Positions 34,211-45,907 of a stretch of DNA of 64,000 nucleotides are shown one piece after another (the first letter of the stretch is position 1; every line of letters starts with the position of its first letter). The stretch covers positions 290,067,453 through 290,131,452 of the forward strand of contig NC_133770.1 of NCBI RefSeq assembly GCF_003597395.2, written 5' to 3'. The translations under genes and the position numbers were made by a program. The notes beneath the pieces were generated by a model, which worked only from the letters and a program-made list of their open reading frames with translations, was not told the DNA's origin and ran no database searches. This stretch comes from Chelonoidis abingdonii. Lineage: Eukaryota; Chordata; Testudines; Testudinidae.

Positions 34211-35616
34211 CACTAGCCAGGACATTACAACATGGCTGGCTGTATGCTGAGCTGTACATTTTCCAAATGATAAAATTCAATCTGCGAGTCCTATTCTATC
34301 CCTAAAAGGCGAACATTTAAAATACACAGTGAGATGGTGAAAACATATCCATCTACCTACTGGTTAGGGGTATTGGATCATCCACATTTGACAAGCAAAC
34401 CAAATACAGCCATCTTTGAAAAATAACAGAATCTCCTAATCCTCTTTTACAATGATTTTTGTTGCAAGACAAAAGAAAGATTACCAAAAACCTGACAGAT
34501 TTAGCGGTTCCAAATCTTAAAATACAGGCTACCCAGTAATAAAATGCAGGGTCTTGCTGCATGCAAAGAACAGGCTTATTTTGCTCAAAAGTGATTAATA
34601 AACAGGAAACTGCAACCTAAAGAAAGACTAGCATAATAAAAAATGTGTCAGCATCTTAGATTATAATATTCTCATGAAGGAATAAATCTCTCGTTATATG
34701 GGAAGCTTTTAAATTGTTGACATTCTTTAAATGTCAGGTTGGCAAGTGCATGATAGTTTTATCCTAGCAGAGCCAAGAATCTATTTATTATTCATATGTG
34801 GTTTACAAGTCAGTCGAGTATTTTTGCATTTCTAGTAACTCAGGCACCGATTAATGACCCAACAGTATATTCCTAATGCAGTCTTTCAAGCCAATTAGCT
34901 CTCATATTTATTGCAGTTCTATATTCTAATGTGAAAAGTTGATTTTGTTGGAATTAGGAGGTCTAGAGGTTAAGTAAGTGAACTGTAAAATATCTACCAG
35001 GGATAAAAGAGCTGATTGCTTTGGTAATTAAAAACGAGGCCATAGAAAATAGGTTTTATTGGAACCTTGCTCAAGCTCAAAATCTCAGGTCTGGTTTTAT
35101 TGTATTTTCTCTGATTAGTGTGGTGAAAAAATTAAGAAAAAATATAACATGAAAATTATGTATGAAATATGGAAACTAAAGCTAAGTTGGTAAAAGATTC
35201 ATATACTTTTAGCAATTTCACTTGTGAAGCTGACAACAGCCTTCCGGGCTGCCTGCTGGAGGGGCAGGGGTGCTCAGCTTCCCCACCAATCTTGCACGTC
35301 TAGGGCCTAAGAGATAGAGAGCTCTGAATCTCTTCTGCCCAACCTCCCATCCAGCACTGGGTTGGAAAGAGTGTTAGAATGACTCCATAGCCCAGTGAGC
35401 AGGGCACTCACGTGGGATGTGGGAATTCCAAATCCCTGTACCACTGAATATTTATTTATACACAATGAAGCAGCTTCAACATGAGATTGAGAGTACTGCA
35501 GCCTAGTGGTTAGATCACTTGCCTGAGGAGTGAAAGATTAATGGTCAAATCCCTGCTCCCCATCATACAGAGGCGGAAGTTGAACCTGAGTCTCCAATGC
35601 ATTTCAACATTCAAGT
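34211..35616. other. Anonymous AT-rich stretch
   Basis: No gene. A short MIR-like phrase ('gcctagtggttagatcactt' near 35500) is too small to call. Confidence 0.4.
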
Positions 35617-35624
35617 CTGATGAC

Positions 35625-36042
35625 CAGGACCGGTGCTTCCATTGAGGCGAACTAGGCAATCGCCTAGGGCGCCAGGATTTTGAGGGGCAGCATTTTGCCA
35701 GGGAGGGCGGCAGGTGGCTCCGGTGGACCTGCCGCAGTCGTTCCTGCGGAGGGTCCGCTGGTCCATGGCTCTGGTTGAGCTGCCGCAGGCATGCTTGTGG
35801 ACGGTCCACTGGTCCCACGCGGCTCCAGTCGACCTCTCGCAGGCACGGCTGCCGCAGCTCCACCGGAGCCGCAGACCGACGGACCCTCCGCAGAAATGGC
35901 TGCAGCAGTTCCACCGGAGCCGCGGACCAACACACCCTCCACAGAAATGGCTGCGGCAGCTCCACCGGAGCAGCAGGAGCGGCGCGCAGGGTGGCGAAAT
36001 GGCCGTGCGCCTAGGGCACGAAAAACTCTAGCGCTGGTCCTG
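35625..36042. mobile_element. Non-autonomous hAT transposon (418 bp), GC-rich interior
   Basis: Ends are CAGGACCGGTGCTT and, inverted, CAGGACCAGCGCTA. The flanks are CTGATGAC and CTGGTGAC, an 8-bp duplication with one mismatch. The interior is GC-rich and built from repeats of 'gctgccgcag' and 'gctccaccggagc', partly in inverted order, which creates several overlapping frames of 70-150 codons with no protein meaning. It belongs to the same family as 45433-45899. Confidence 0.92.
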
Positions 36043-36050
36043 CTGGTGAC

Positions 36051-37500
36051 TGGTTACTTATGTCGTGATAATTGTTCCTGTTACCTGATTGGGTGACTTA
36101 AGTTCTATAAATTACTTCTAATCAAAACAAGTTTTTTTCCTCTTTTGGCCAAAAAATAATTTTTGGGTGAAATGACTCACTCTTGGTAAATGTTCATTTG
36201 AACAACACTTAACTTCCACTACTTTTCACCAAAAGGGAATAAAGAAGTCACTGAATATCTGTGAAGAATTTGCCTTGATATTCATGCTAGTAACAACCAT
36301 TATAATGGCACCAATAACTCTACACAATACTTTACGTAGAAGTGAAGAAGAATATAGTCCAACTAAACAGGGGAATTTAGGTAGGTACAATGTAATTAAC
36401 TCAACTGTAATTTAGCCAGGACACTAAGGCTAACACACCTACTGATTGCAGAAATATGTAATCAGTTACTTTAACAACCTCGTATTTGCATATTCCTCAG
36501 ATGAAATCCTAGTCAGAACAGTTAGAAGTGAGAGCTACTTGCTGCAAGTATAATACAGTGACCCAATATTATTTTTTGCTACGTGTGTGTTTGATTGCTA
36601 TGCAATCTCACAGTGGAGTTTGGAAATTAATTTCTCAGACATAGGAACAGTGGTTGGTATCTATCCAGTTTAGATTTATATTTTCTAGTCAACCCAGCTG
36701 GAAAATTGGGTAAAATGCAAGACTTCATTGCACAACCAGCTGCTGCATCTCAGCTGAGCTGTCCTGGGTCAATAAATTTCACTCACACAAAAACTATTTT
36801 CTTCATAATGGCAAATGGCGTAATCTTTAGCAAATCATAAAGAAAAAAAAGATAGCTTTTTTTTCTTTTAAGAATAGGGACAACTCTGGTCCTGTATGCT
36901 ATAACATATTACTTCAGCCAAGAGAAATTATTAACAAACTAGAGCTATCCATCATGAGGCTCATATCAATCATAAAACAAATATAGAAATTGTTGCCTTG
37001 CTAAATCATGCATTCTGTTGCTAAGAGCCAGTGAACGTGAAGGTTACATTGTACCGGTCTCCTGTAGATCTTTCTGTCAGATATAGAGCTGAGAAAGAAA
37101 GGAACACACTTAGACCCAGCCCTGAATTCCCCACGCACCCAACCCCTCTATTAACTTCATTACTATAACTTATATTACAGGAGTGCCTAGGGGCTGAGAT
37201 CAGGGCCCCGTTATACTACAGTCTGTACAGAAACACAATGAGAAACTGGCTAGAGGCACATACCAGATTAGCAAGAGAGACCAGAATCTAGTCACTAGAG
37301 CACACTGTCTCTTCAGTTCGCCTCCCCCTAACTACCCACTGACTGGGGTTTTTCCAACCATTTGCACCTCAAAAAGACAGTCATATTGAAAATGTTACAT
37401 TAAACATTTTAGGATGCAGAGATCAGGTTCGCTCTTCTCCATCTTATCTTAAACCTACCAACAGTGGTTACGGTGAGGGGATATTTTCCAAATGGAATAT
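36051..37500. other. Anonymous AT-rich stretch
   Basis: No gene. 37165-37240 ('gagtgcctaggggctgagat', 'cagggccccgttatactaca') is an old SINE-tail-like fragment. Confidence 0.4.
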
Positions 37501-37505
37501 AGCAG

Positions 37506-39087
37506 TGTAGCGAGGGGGGTCCCCTCCCCCACGCTCCGGAGACAGGGCATAGCCTAGGGACCCTGCAGCCCTGGGCAGAGGCCTGGCCGCCTATCCCCGC
37601 CCCTAGGAAGTCAAGGGGCGGGACCGGAAGTGCAAGGCCCCCTCAGCCTGTTCTCCGCCTCCCAGACAGTCATGGGGGAGCCCGCTGGTGGCAGGACAGA
37701 AGTTTAAAAGGCCGCCATGCTTTCCCTAACACCTCATTGTTAGGGAAGAGGTTCGCATATCGGAGCAGCAGTAAAGGCCAGCTGTGGTGCCGAGCTTCCT
37801 TATTTTTTTTTTATATGTATTGTGCTCTGTTTTCGATTATTGTCCGTCTTGATTTTTTCATCTTATTAGTCCTTCTTTTTTTTTTTGCCCGTTTTTTTTT
37901 AATTTTTTTGTTACCTGCTGCGGCTGGCTTACCCCTTCGCCGGTAATCCAAGAGGGGCCCTGGCTCTGACCTCGCTCTGGGGCCAGCAATCCCAGAGCAG
38001 CCGGGGTCGGCGGCCGTGCGACCCGCTCGCCTGCGGAGGACTGGATCGGAACCGCTGACCCCGGTACCGCCACCCCCGAGGACCTGGAGCGGACCGCCAA
38101 AACCCAGACGCTGAAGGCGGGACGGGAACCGCGCCTGGACCCCGGTACCCAAGCCTGTCCTGGAACCCCTTGCTGCCGAGCCGCGGAGAACCGTATGGCC
38201 CTGGGAATTCCTTTGGACGACGCGGTACACCTCAGGAGGAGGAGGTTGGAAAGCAGCCCGGGGGGCGGGTGGACTTCACGGTCAGGCCGCGGATAAGCCG
38301 CGAGCTCCGATGTCGTGTTGCGTTCGCCAGGATCCCACGACCCGTCGGTTTCGTGGAACCCTGCCGGTACGTGTGTTTTCGAGTGGACCCTGCCCTCACC
38401 GGTCAGTGTGTTTCGGCCCGATCCCACTGATCGCGCTTAGCGGGTGTGATACGCCGGCTACTAGGGGCCCCGGCTGGAACGCGTATGGAGTGGAGGCCGC
38501 GTTTCCCCCTGCACCCCTTAAGGGTGCTGGCGGGGGAGGAAGGAGGTGGGGGAAAACCCCCCCCCTCCTTGTCTACTTTTTCCCCCCCGCCCCCTTTCCT
38601 ACTTACTTTACCGCTCCTCCGATTGCACTCCATTTTTTATGCCTTGGCCCGACCCAAGGGGTCCCAGAAAGCCCCTAGTGGTATGTTGCCTGCCACATAA
38701 GGCCAGGCCCTCAATAGACTGTATTGTTTGCTCTTGCCACCGAACCAAGGGGCCAGAGCCCCCATAGACTGTGTGTTGCTCTGCCCCGACCCAAGGGGCC
38801 AGAGCCCCTAGACTGTTTGTTGCTCTGCCCCGACCCAAGGGGCCAGAGCCCCTAGACTGTTTGTTGCTCTGCCCCGACCCAAGGGGCTAGAGCCGCTAGA
38901 CTGTTTGTTGCTCTGCCCTGACCCAAGGGGCCAGAGCCGCTAGATTGCTTGTTGCTCTGCCCTGCTTCACAGGGCCAGAGCCCCTAACCTGTTTGTTCAC
39001 TGTCCTGCCCTACCTAAGGGCTTGGACTACAGACTCCATTCGCTCAGCCTTGCGACCCGGAGCTGAACCGCGGCGAAGGCCGTTACA
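37506..39087 (+). mobile_element. Solo LTR, family E (1582 bp), GC-rich with internal minisatellite
   Basis: Starts TGTAGCGAGG and ends GGCCGTTACA, with AGCAG on both sides (37501-37505 and 39088-39092). In order it holds a GC-rich part, a TATA-like 'gtttaaaagg' at 37702, T-runs at 37800-37910, a long CpG-rich section (37930-38520), and a 44-bp tandem array (38640-39020). CpG density is far above that of its surroundings. The 122-189 codon frames over it are composition artefacts. At 1.6 kb it is long for an LTR. Its ends and its 'gactgtttg' repeats relate it to the LTR at 59136-60051. Confidence 0.8.
38640..39020 (+). repeat. 44-bp minisatellite inside the LTR
   Basis: The core unit 'gacccaaggggccagagccc' followed by 'ctagactgtttgttgctctg' and 'cccc' recurs at 38788, 38832, 38876 and 38920 with exact 44-bp spacing. 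More diverged units lie on both sides (38651, about 38697, 38742, 38964). Confidence 0.95.
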
Positions 39088-39221
39088 AGCAGTAAGGGGG
39101 AAAGGGTTAACTAGATCTAAGTGCAGAAGGGTTTTTTTGGGGGGGGGGGGCAGGTTATCAAAGCAACATTTTCAAGATGTATTTGTTTTAATATTTGTGG
39201 AGGACTGTTTAACCCTGCACT

Positions 39222-39401
39222 TGTAACACCGAGAACCATTGGCAGGTGGGATCGAACCTGGGGGCTTCTGGAGCTTAGTGTATGAGCCTCTACACCTGTT
39301 AGCTAAGGCTGTAGAACAGACTCATTTTATCTCTCTCTTTAAGTGGTCTCAGTGCCACAAGATGGGCCCAAACGCCCCACCCCAGAGGTGTGTGGGTTAT
39401 A
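39222..39401 (-). mobile_element. LTR-like unit with tRNA-like promoter boxes, copy 1
   Basis: On the minus strand the unit runs from TATAACCCACACACC to GGTGTTACA. Its 3' half contains a tRNA-like piece: 'cttagctaacaggtgtagag' (A-box region, partly deleted compared with copy 2), then 'ccaggttcgatcccacctgc', which holds a perfect B-box GGTTCGATCC. It aligns along its length with 40992-41190. I found no clear target duplication for this copy. Too decayed and mis-spaced to be a functional tRNA gene. Confidence 0.65.
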
Positions 39402-40987
39402 CTGTCAAATTGCAACTCCAGTCTACTGTTAATAGACCCTAAAAGCAAGCCTGGACTGAAGTGTCAGTAGTGGGGTTTGCTCTGTGTTGGCACACACAGA
39501 GGTGAAATACAGGTATGTACATCTGAAAAATCTCAACCTCACTGCACATGAACTACAATCACTAAACAACACAAAGGGGGTGGGGAGCACATTCGATTTT
39601 AGGAGGCTTTCTGTTTCAGCTCCTGTATTTTCTTTGTACATGGAAGGGCCACTTCTTCCAGTGTGAGCTTTGTGTTGGTGATGGTTCTGAAAACCTGTTC
39701 CTTGATTGCTGGTATTTGTCATTGCTAATAATAATTTATGTAACTCCCCTTTCCTCCCCGGGGTTGCTTCGGAGCAGGCAACACTCCCCTGTACCCTGGG
39801 GCACCTGATGTTGTTGATAGGAAAGGAGATCCTGAATATTCCAGTGGTGATGTTGGGTAGGTGGGAATTCTCTCTCCACCTTTCTGCTGCAGTCTTTTTT
39901 CTTGTAAAGAAAATTAAAATTGGCATACCCCCACCTGGCTGAGCCCTGTACACACTCAATGGAGAGCCTTGGGAGCCTCTAGGAATAAACGTAAACTAAT
40001 CTGTGCAATGGGCATAACTCCTAAATACTAATTACAAACAGTATCCCCCCAATATCCACTTAGATCAGAGTGAACACACCTTTACTTAACAATTAAGAAA
40101 ACATGATATAACAGACTGAGATGAAAGATCATCATGAATTTAAATCAGCACGGGGTAGTTCACAGTAGTAAATGACACATATCTAACTTGCATTTACACT
40201 GCCATCATGCACCCCACCCCAGAGTGGGCACTCTGCTGGATTCCAGAGTTCTAAACACTGGCACGCATGGACGTGCTTGAAGATCTTGAAGCTGGAGTCA
40301 GAATTCATTTGGTCCAGTGAATTAATTCAGCCAAGGCAAGAAGCTGCACAACCACTCTGAAGATTGAAGTTTTTTTGACGTCAGCAAGCCTGGGTTCTGA
40401 TTCGATGAGAAGACCACTCTACCACTTTTCAGACTCAGACAAAGTCTTAAAGTCTTTTTGCTGTCCCCCTTCCCTTGCAAGTACTTTCCCAAACAAGAGT
40501 GGGGGTTACACACCTTGCCTTCATTGCAGGCCCAACACAGTCAGCTCTAGGCACAACAGTCCCTGCCCTGGCTCCAGTGAAGCCACCAACCACTTCTGAG
40601 GCTCCCTGCTCTATCAAAGCCCCAGCAGGCTCTCAGTAGCAGCAACATCTGGTTTCCTAGCAGCAACTCCTGCTTTGGACAAAGCTCCGCACAAGCAATC
40701 TCAGCTCCTATCCCAAAAGGGAGCTCCCTTCTTGCTGTCCCTGCACCCCATCTTGGAGAAGAAACCTTGTTCTCTTCCCCAAGACATCATGGGAACTTTA
40801 CTCTGCAAGGCTGGATGGCTGCACTCAGGTTCTTCCCAACTGGAACACTCTGAATTAAGTTCAGAGGCCCCTCTAGTAAAGGGTGTCTACATTTTTATTG
40901 CAATAACACCTAGAGGCCTAATCAGGATTGGGGCGCTACTGTGCTAAATGCTGTACATCCAAAAAATAAATAAATAAACAAACTGTC
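39402..40987. other. Unclassified stretch between the two tRNA-containing units
   Basis: The two flanking units have the same orientation, so I asked whether this is the interior of one element. I see no primer-binding site, gag or pol sequence. 39429-39959 has a 176-codon minus-strand frame without motifs. 40885-40960 is an old SINE-like tail ('ataacacctagaggcctaat'). The 40200-40870 part is pyrimidine-rich and may be an unrecognised LTR. Confidence 0.3.
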
Positions 40988-40991
40988 TATG

Positions 40992-41190
40992 TGTAACGTC
41001 GATCCCGGTCATTGGCAGGCAGGATCAGATTGGGAACCTCTGGAGCTTAATGCATGAGCCTCTACCACATGAGCTAAAAGCCAAGTCCCTGTTAGCTAAA
41101 ACCGTAGAGTAGACTCATTTTCTTTCTCTCAGTAGTCTCGGTGCCACTGGATGGGACAGAACACCATACCCAAGAGGTGTGTGGGTTACA
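40992..41190 (-). mobile_element. LTR-like unit with tRNA-like promoter boxes, copy 2 (199 bp)
   Basis: On the minus strand it begins TGTAACCCACACACC and ends ATCGACGTTACA, giving inverted TGTAAC/GTTACA termini. TATG flanks both sides (40988-40991 and 41191-41194). Inside is 'tttagctcatgtggtagagg', a good A-box with D-arm, then an anticodon-arm-like part and a T-arm-like 'gaggttcccaatctgatcct', in which the B-box is interrupted by three extra bases. LTR-like ends with a 4-bp duplication and an internal RNA polymerase III type promoter are an unusual pairing. Alternatively it is a tRNA-derived SINE whose ends only resemble an LTR. Confidence 0.7.
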
Positions 41191-41194
41191 TATG

Positions 41195-42355
41195 CATCAG
41201 AGGGCTCACCTAACCTAGGACAAGACTCAACAGCTGGGAGAAACTGACAAAAGGGTGGGACGTAGCATGTGGATGAGCTCACAGTACAATGCTATGCCGT
41301 TCTTCTAGCCATTGCCAGCTTACATTGTGTTGAAGGCTTCATAGCAGAGGTGTCTTGTTAAGGAGGCAGAAAGGTGTTTGAGGGAGGAGACATGGGTATT
41401 TCTGCACACAGAATTCGTACTGACGTCAATAAGCATCATGCTTTCAGAACAACCACAGGGTCAAGCACTAGATGTCTCTCAAAATGGTAATGAAGTGCTT
41501 TTTGTAACGTAGTGCAGTTAAATTAACCATAAACATAACTGCCCATAAAACACACTGTACTGGTGCTGTCTGGTGGAGCAGCTGAGAACTAGGCAATAAC
41601 ATGGTCTTCTTAATTATAAGCACCATTAAGAGATAGACAGAGGCAGGAGCATGTTGATGTCTGAAAATCCCAAATCTCTTCTTTTTTATATTTTTATGTA
41701 TGGTTTCATAGGAAGGTGATAACCCCCTTACACACACACACACACACAGCTGGTCAAATTTTTTCCAGCAGAACATTTTTCTTTCAGAAAATACTATTTC
41801 CTCATAATCAAAACTTTTTTGTGAGACCATGTTTATTTTGATAACATTTTATTTTGAAAAAAAATGAAACATTTTCATTTTGAAATGACTCTTTTTTGGA
41901 ATTTAATTTTAATTATATATAATATCAGAAAAAAATTCAAAAGCTGAACAAAACATTTAGGGACTGTCAAAACAAAATGAGTCCATAGACTCATTTAACA
42001 ACACATTTCAACATCATTCGTTTCTGGTTCAGAACAAAAACAAATTTCAAAAAGGCAGGATTTCCCATGGACTGGAAAAGACCACCTCTACAGGAAACCT
42101 AGAGAGTAGCACAGGAGGTCTGTAGAAAAATACCCCAAAAAAGGCAATGGATTTCACTTAGTTTCCTTGTGTTGTTGCTTTTGATGTTGTTACTGCTTGA
42201 TGATCTTTCTAAAAAACAGTAGCCCGAAATGCCAGAGATATGTCAGTTGCCTAAATCAGGCAAGCAGTGAAGAATATCTTCCAAGGAATGTAACAATATA
42301 ACATGCAAGATAAAATAACAGCAAAAAATAAAAGAATGTATCAGAAGCAGGAAGT
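41195..42355. other. Anonymous AT-rich stretch
   Basis: No gene. A CA repeat lies at 41729-41748, and 41810-41950 is A/T-rich simple sequence. Confidence 0.4.
41729..41748 (+). repeat. (CA)n microsatellite
   Basis: Ten uninterrupted CA/AC units. Confidence 0.95.
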
Positions 42356-42360
42356 CTGCC

Positions 42361-43203
42361 TGTAAGGGGGCACGACTTACCACCATAGCACCTCCTGCTA
42401 CCCATCCTGGGAATTAGCTCAGGAGTTGCCAGTACGCCCTTCTTGGATGGTGTCTCAATTGTCATCTCATCTGTCTCCACCTCCAGGACCCACATCGCTC
42501 CCTGGAATGCATCGTCCTCTTTGGGACACAGCCCTCCAGCGGTGTTCCAGTCAGCCCTTTCCCCCCTTCTGGGGGACGGACAATCCTTTGTCCAACCACT
42601 TGCCTCAGTAGCAAACCTCAGTCCTGATTCTAGACACTCATCTCAGTGGCAAACTGCAGTCCATTCACCAGCCACTCCCCTCAGTGGCAAGTGGGGACAA
42701 AGGAGGGGGGACCCAGGCCCACCCATTACTCCAGGTCCCAACCCAGGGACCCTATAGCTGGCAGCCACTTATTGCCCCTCCTCTAACTCTGGTGTCTCCT
42801 TCCCTGGGTCACTTCCCCTCAGCCCTAGCATCTTCTCTATCCTTGCATCAGGGCCTCAGTCTGGCAGCCTTCAGCCTGGAGCTTTCTCCTACTCTGCTGA
42901 CTCTGCCCAGCACTACTCTGTCCATGGTGCACCAGCCTTCTAAGCAGCGAGCTCTCCTCCCTCACCCTTCAGGGAGTGACTGCTTACTCCTCTGCTCAGC
43001 AGCCCCTTCTTATATGGGCCAGCCTGGCCCTGATTGGCTTTTCCAATAAAGCGTTTCCTGATTGGCTGGCACCATAAGACTTTTCCTCAATGGCTGCCTC
43101 CTGTGCAGCCTCCCCAGGGTGACTTTAGCCTCTTACCTACCTGTCCTATTGGTATCCAGGAAGTGGCCCTTACCTACCAGTGAGGGGCAGGCACCCCATC
43201 ACA
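42361..43203 (-). mobile_element. Solo LTR, family F (843 bp), reverse orientation
   Basis: Plus-strand ends are TGTAAGGGGGCACG and CACCCCATCACA, with CTGCC on both sides (42356-42360 and 43204-43208). The minus strand is sense: it starts TGTGATGGGG, has two CCAAT boxes in the 43030-43065 region and a TATA-like 'cccatataagaagg' near 43010, in promoter order. The plus-strand frames of 61-121 codons are incidental. The TGTGATGG start is shared with the LTR at 21441-22030, suggesting related families. Confidence 0.9.
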
Positions 43204-43208
43204 CTGCC

Positions 43209-45092
43209 AAGCAATCAGCAGGGTGCTGGACAATCAAGATGCTAAAGGAGCACTCAGTGAAGACAAGGATGTAGCTGAGAAGCTAAATGAATTCTTTGCC
43301 TTGGTCTTCACTGCAGAGGATGTGAGGGAGATTCCAACACTGGAGCCATTCTTTTGGGTGACAAATCTGAGGCACTGTCCCAGATTAAGGTGTCAGTAAA
43401 GGATGCTTGGGAACAAATTGATAAGTTAGACACAAATAAGTCACAAAGAAAAGATGGTATTTGCCCAAGAGTTCTGAAGGAACTCAAATATGAAATTGCA
43501 GCACTACTAACTGTGGTATGTAATCTATCATTTAAACCAGCTTTTGTACTGGATAACTGGAGGATAGCTAATGTAACACCAGTTTTTTAAAAAAAAAAGA
43601 TCCAAAGGCAATCCTGCCAATTACAGGCCAGTAAGTCCAACTTCAGTACCAGGCAAATTGGTTGAATCAATAGCAAAGAACAGAATTATCAGACACATAA
43701 ATGAACACAATTTGTTGGGAAAGAGTTAACATGGCTTTTGTAAAGGGAAATCATGCCTCACCAATCTATTAGAATCCTCTGAGAGTTCAAAAAAACATGT
43801 GGACACGGGTAATCCAATTGATATAGTGCACTTGCACTTTCAGAAAGCCTTTGAAAGGTCCCACACCAATGGATCTTAAGCAAAGTAAGCTGTCATGGGG
43901 TAAGATCCTCTCATGGATCAGTAACCACTTAAATTATGGGAAACAAAGGCTAGGAATAAATGGTCAGTTTTCCCAGTGGAGACAGATAAATAGCAGGATC
44001 ACCTCGAGTTCTATACTGGGACAAGTGCTGTTCAACATATTTATAAGTTATCTAGATAAGGGGGTAAACAGTCAAGTGGCCAAGTTTACAGACAATACAA
44101 AATTACTCAAGATATTTAAGTCTAAAGCAAACTGCGAAGAATTACAAAGGAACTCACAAACCTGTGTGACTGGGAAACAAAATGGCAGATGAAATTCAGT
44201 GTTGATAAATGCAAAGAATGCACATTGGAAAACATAATTCCTACTATACATACAAAATGATGGGGTTTAAATTAGCTGTTACCACGTAAGAAAAAGACCT
44301 GGGTGTCATTGTGGATAGTTTTGGGAGTTTTTTTTTAAAACATCTGCTCAATGTGCAGCAGCCATCAACAAAGCTAAAAGAATGTTAGGAAACATTAGGA
44401 AAAAGACAGATAATAAGACTGTAAATATCATAACGTCGCTACATAAATCCATGGTATGCCCACACCTAGAATGCTCCATCCAGTTCTCATTGCCCCATCT
44501 CAAATAAGTTATATTAGAATTGTAAAAGGTACAAAAAATGGCAATGAAATTGATCCAGGCTAGGGAACAGATTTCATATGAGGAGAGATTAAATAGACTG
44601 GGACTGTTCATCTTGGAAAAGAGGTAACTAAGGGGGGATATCATAGAGGTCTATAAAATCATGAATGATGTGGAAAAAGTGAATAAGGAAGAGTTATTAC
44701 CTATTCACATGACAAAAGAACCATTGGTCACCTGATGAAATTAATAGGAAGCAGGTTTATAACAAACAAACAAAAAGTACTTCTTCATGCAACACATAAT
44801 CAATCTGTGGAACTCATTGCCAGGGGATGTTGTGAAGGCCAAAAATAGAACTGGATTCAGAAAAGAATTAGCTAAGTTCAGGGAGGATGGGTCCATCAAT
44901 GGCTGTTAGCCATGATGGCTAAGACTCTGACTGCCAGATGCTGGACCTGGACAAGCGATGGACCACTCGATAATTGCCCTGTTCTGTTTATACACTCTGA
45001 AGCATCTGGCATTGGCTACTGTTGGAAAACAGGATACTGGGCTAGATGGACCGTTGGTCTGACCTAGTATGGCCATTCTTATGTTTCTTATA
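43209..45092 (+). pseudogene. CR1 LINE ORF2 remnant with 3' end
   Basis: About 1.9 kb of CR1 in forward orientation, in order. Fingers-region wording 'DTNKSQRKDGICPRVLKEL' and 'NWRIANVTPVF' sits in the 43354-43590 frame. 'SILGQVLFNIFISYLDKG' and the catalytic box decayed to 'KFTDNTKLLK' (FADD has become FTDN) sit in the 43851-44192 frame. 'LRGDIIEVYKIMND' and other C-terminal segments lie near 44625-44700, and the 3' untranslated end 'ggtctgacctagtatggcca' with 'ttcttatgtttctta' lies at 45057. Stops and frameshifts separate the pieces, and the catalytic aspartates are lost, so it is inactive. The 5' part is truncated at or near the LTR at 43203. Confidence 0.9.
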
Positions 45093-45094
45093 TT

Positions 45095-45424
45095 TCTTAT
45101 GATGCTGTATCTTTACAACAACTGCATGTGGGCGTGGTCGCAGGGAGACACCACTTTATAATTTTGCTTTGCTGGAAAATAAAAAATTAAGATTGATGGG
45201 TAATAAAAGGCTGGCAGCTGATAGTAGACAATTGGAGCAGCATAGACGATTTGCTTCACTATGATATTGAAATAAAATACAGCCAAGTAGGGAGCTGAGG
45301 CAGTGATGTGCAGCCAAATTGCCTTCTTTGTGACTCATTATAAAAATCAAATTGGAGGGTTCTAATTACATGAAAGTGACATGATTATTATTATAAACAA
45401 TTGTAATGGAGTTGTACTACCTGG
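45095..45424. other. Short anonymous gap
   Basis: No gene or repeat recognised. Confidence 0.4.
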
Positions 45425-45432
45425 ATCTGATC

Positions 45433-45899
45433 CAGGGCCGGTGCAACCATTTAGGCGGACTAGGCGGTTGCCTAGGGCGCCAAGATTTGGGGGCGCCAAA
45501 AAGCACCCCCAATTTTTTTTTAAATGGTTGAGCAGCACTGCTGCTAGGACAGAGAGGGAGTCTGAGCTGCCGGTGGGAGCGGCAGCCCAGGGTGTCCCCT
45601 GGGTCAGGGCGCCGCCTTGGCAGCCGGCAGCCCAGGAGCCCCCTGGGTCAGGGCGCCGCAGGAGGGGGCGGCAGGCAGCTCCCGTGGAACTGCCGCAGTA
45701 GTGCCTGCGGGTGGTCCGCTGGTCCGCGGCTTGGATAGAGCTGCCGCAGTCGTGCCTGCGGACGGTCAGCTGCTTGCTCAGCTCCGGTGGACCGCCTGCA
45801 GGCACCACTGCGGCAGCTCCACCGGAGCCACGGGACCAGCGCACGGGGCAGCGAAATTGCCGTCCGCCTAGGGCGCTCAAAACCCTAGCGCCGGTCCTG
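45433..45899. mobile_element. Non-autonomous hAT transposon (467 bp), GC-rich interior
   Basis: Ends are CAGGGCCGGTGCAA and, inverted, CAGGACCGGCGCTA. ATCTGATC stands on both sides (45425-45432 and 45900-45907), a perfect 8-bp duplication. Both this copy and 35625-36042 contain 'gcctagggcgc' near each end and the repeated 'gctgccgcag' block. The overlapping frames of 64-172 codons arise from this GC-rich repeat and are not genes. Confidence 0.96.
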
Positions 45900-45907
45900 A
45901 TCTGATC

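Noticed and set aside
35510..36096. Overlapping frames of 79-151 codons on both strands, proline- and arginine-rich
   Set aside because: They lie in the GC-rich repeated interior of a hAT element and run in several phases at once; composition explains them.
37811..38838. Frames of up to 189 codons with CpG-rich coding
   Set aside because: They fall inside the family E LTR, lack motifs and overlap in conflicting phases.
39222..41190. The two tRNA-containing units as functional tRNA genes
   Set aside because: The boxes are mis-spaced or broken, the acceptor stem does not close, and the homology extends far beyond a tRNA.
39222..41194. The two tRNA-containing units as terminal repeats of one element
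   Set aside because: The right copy has TATG on both its own sides, the outer flanks of the pair do not match, and the interior shows no element features.
45362..45905. 172-codon minus-strand frame and plus-strand partners
   Set aside because: The repeated GC-rich interior of a hAT element causes them; no protein family pattern.
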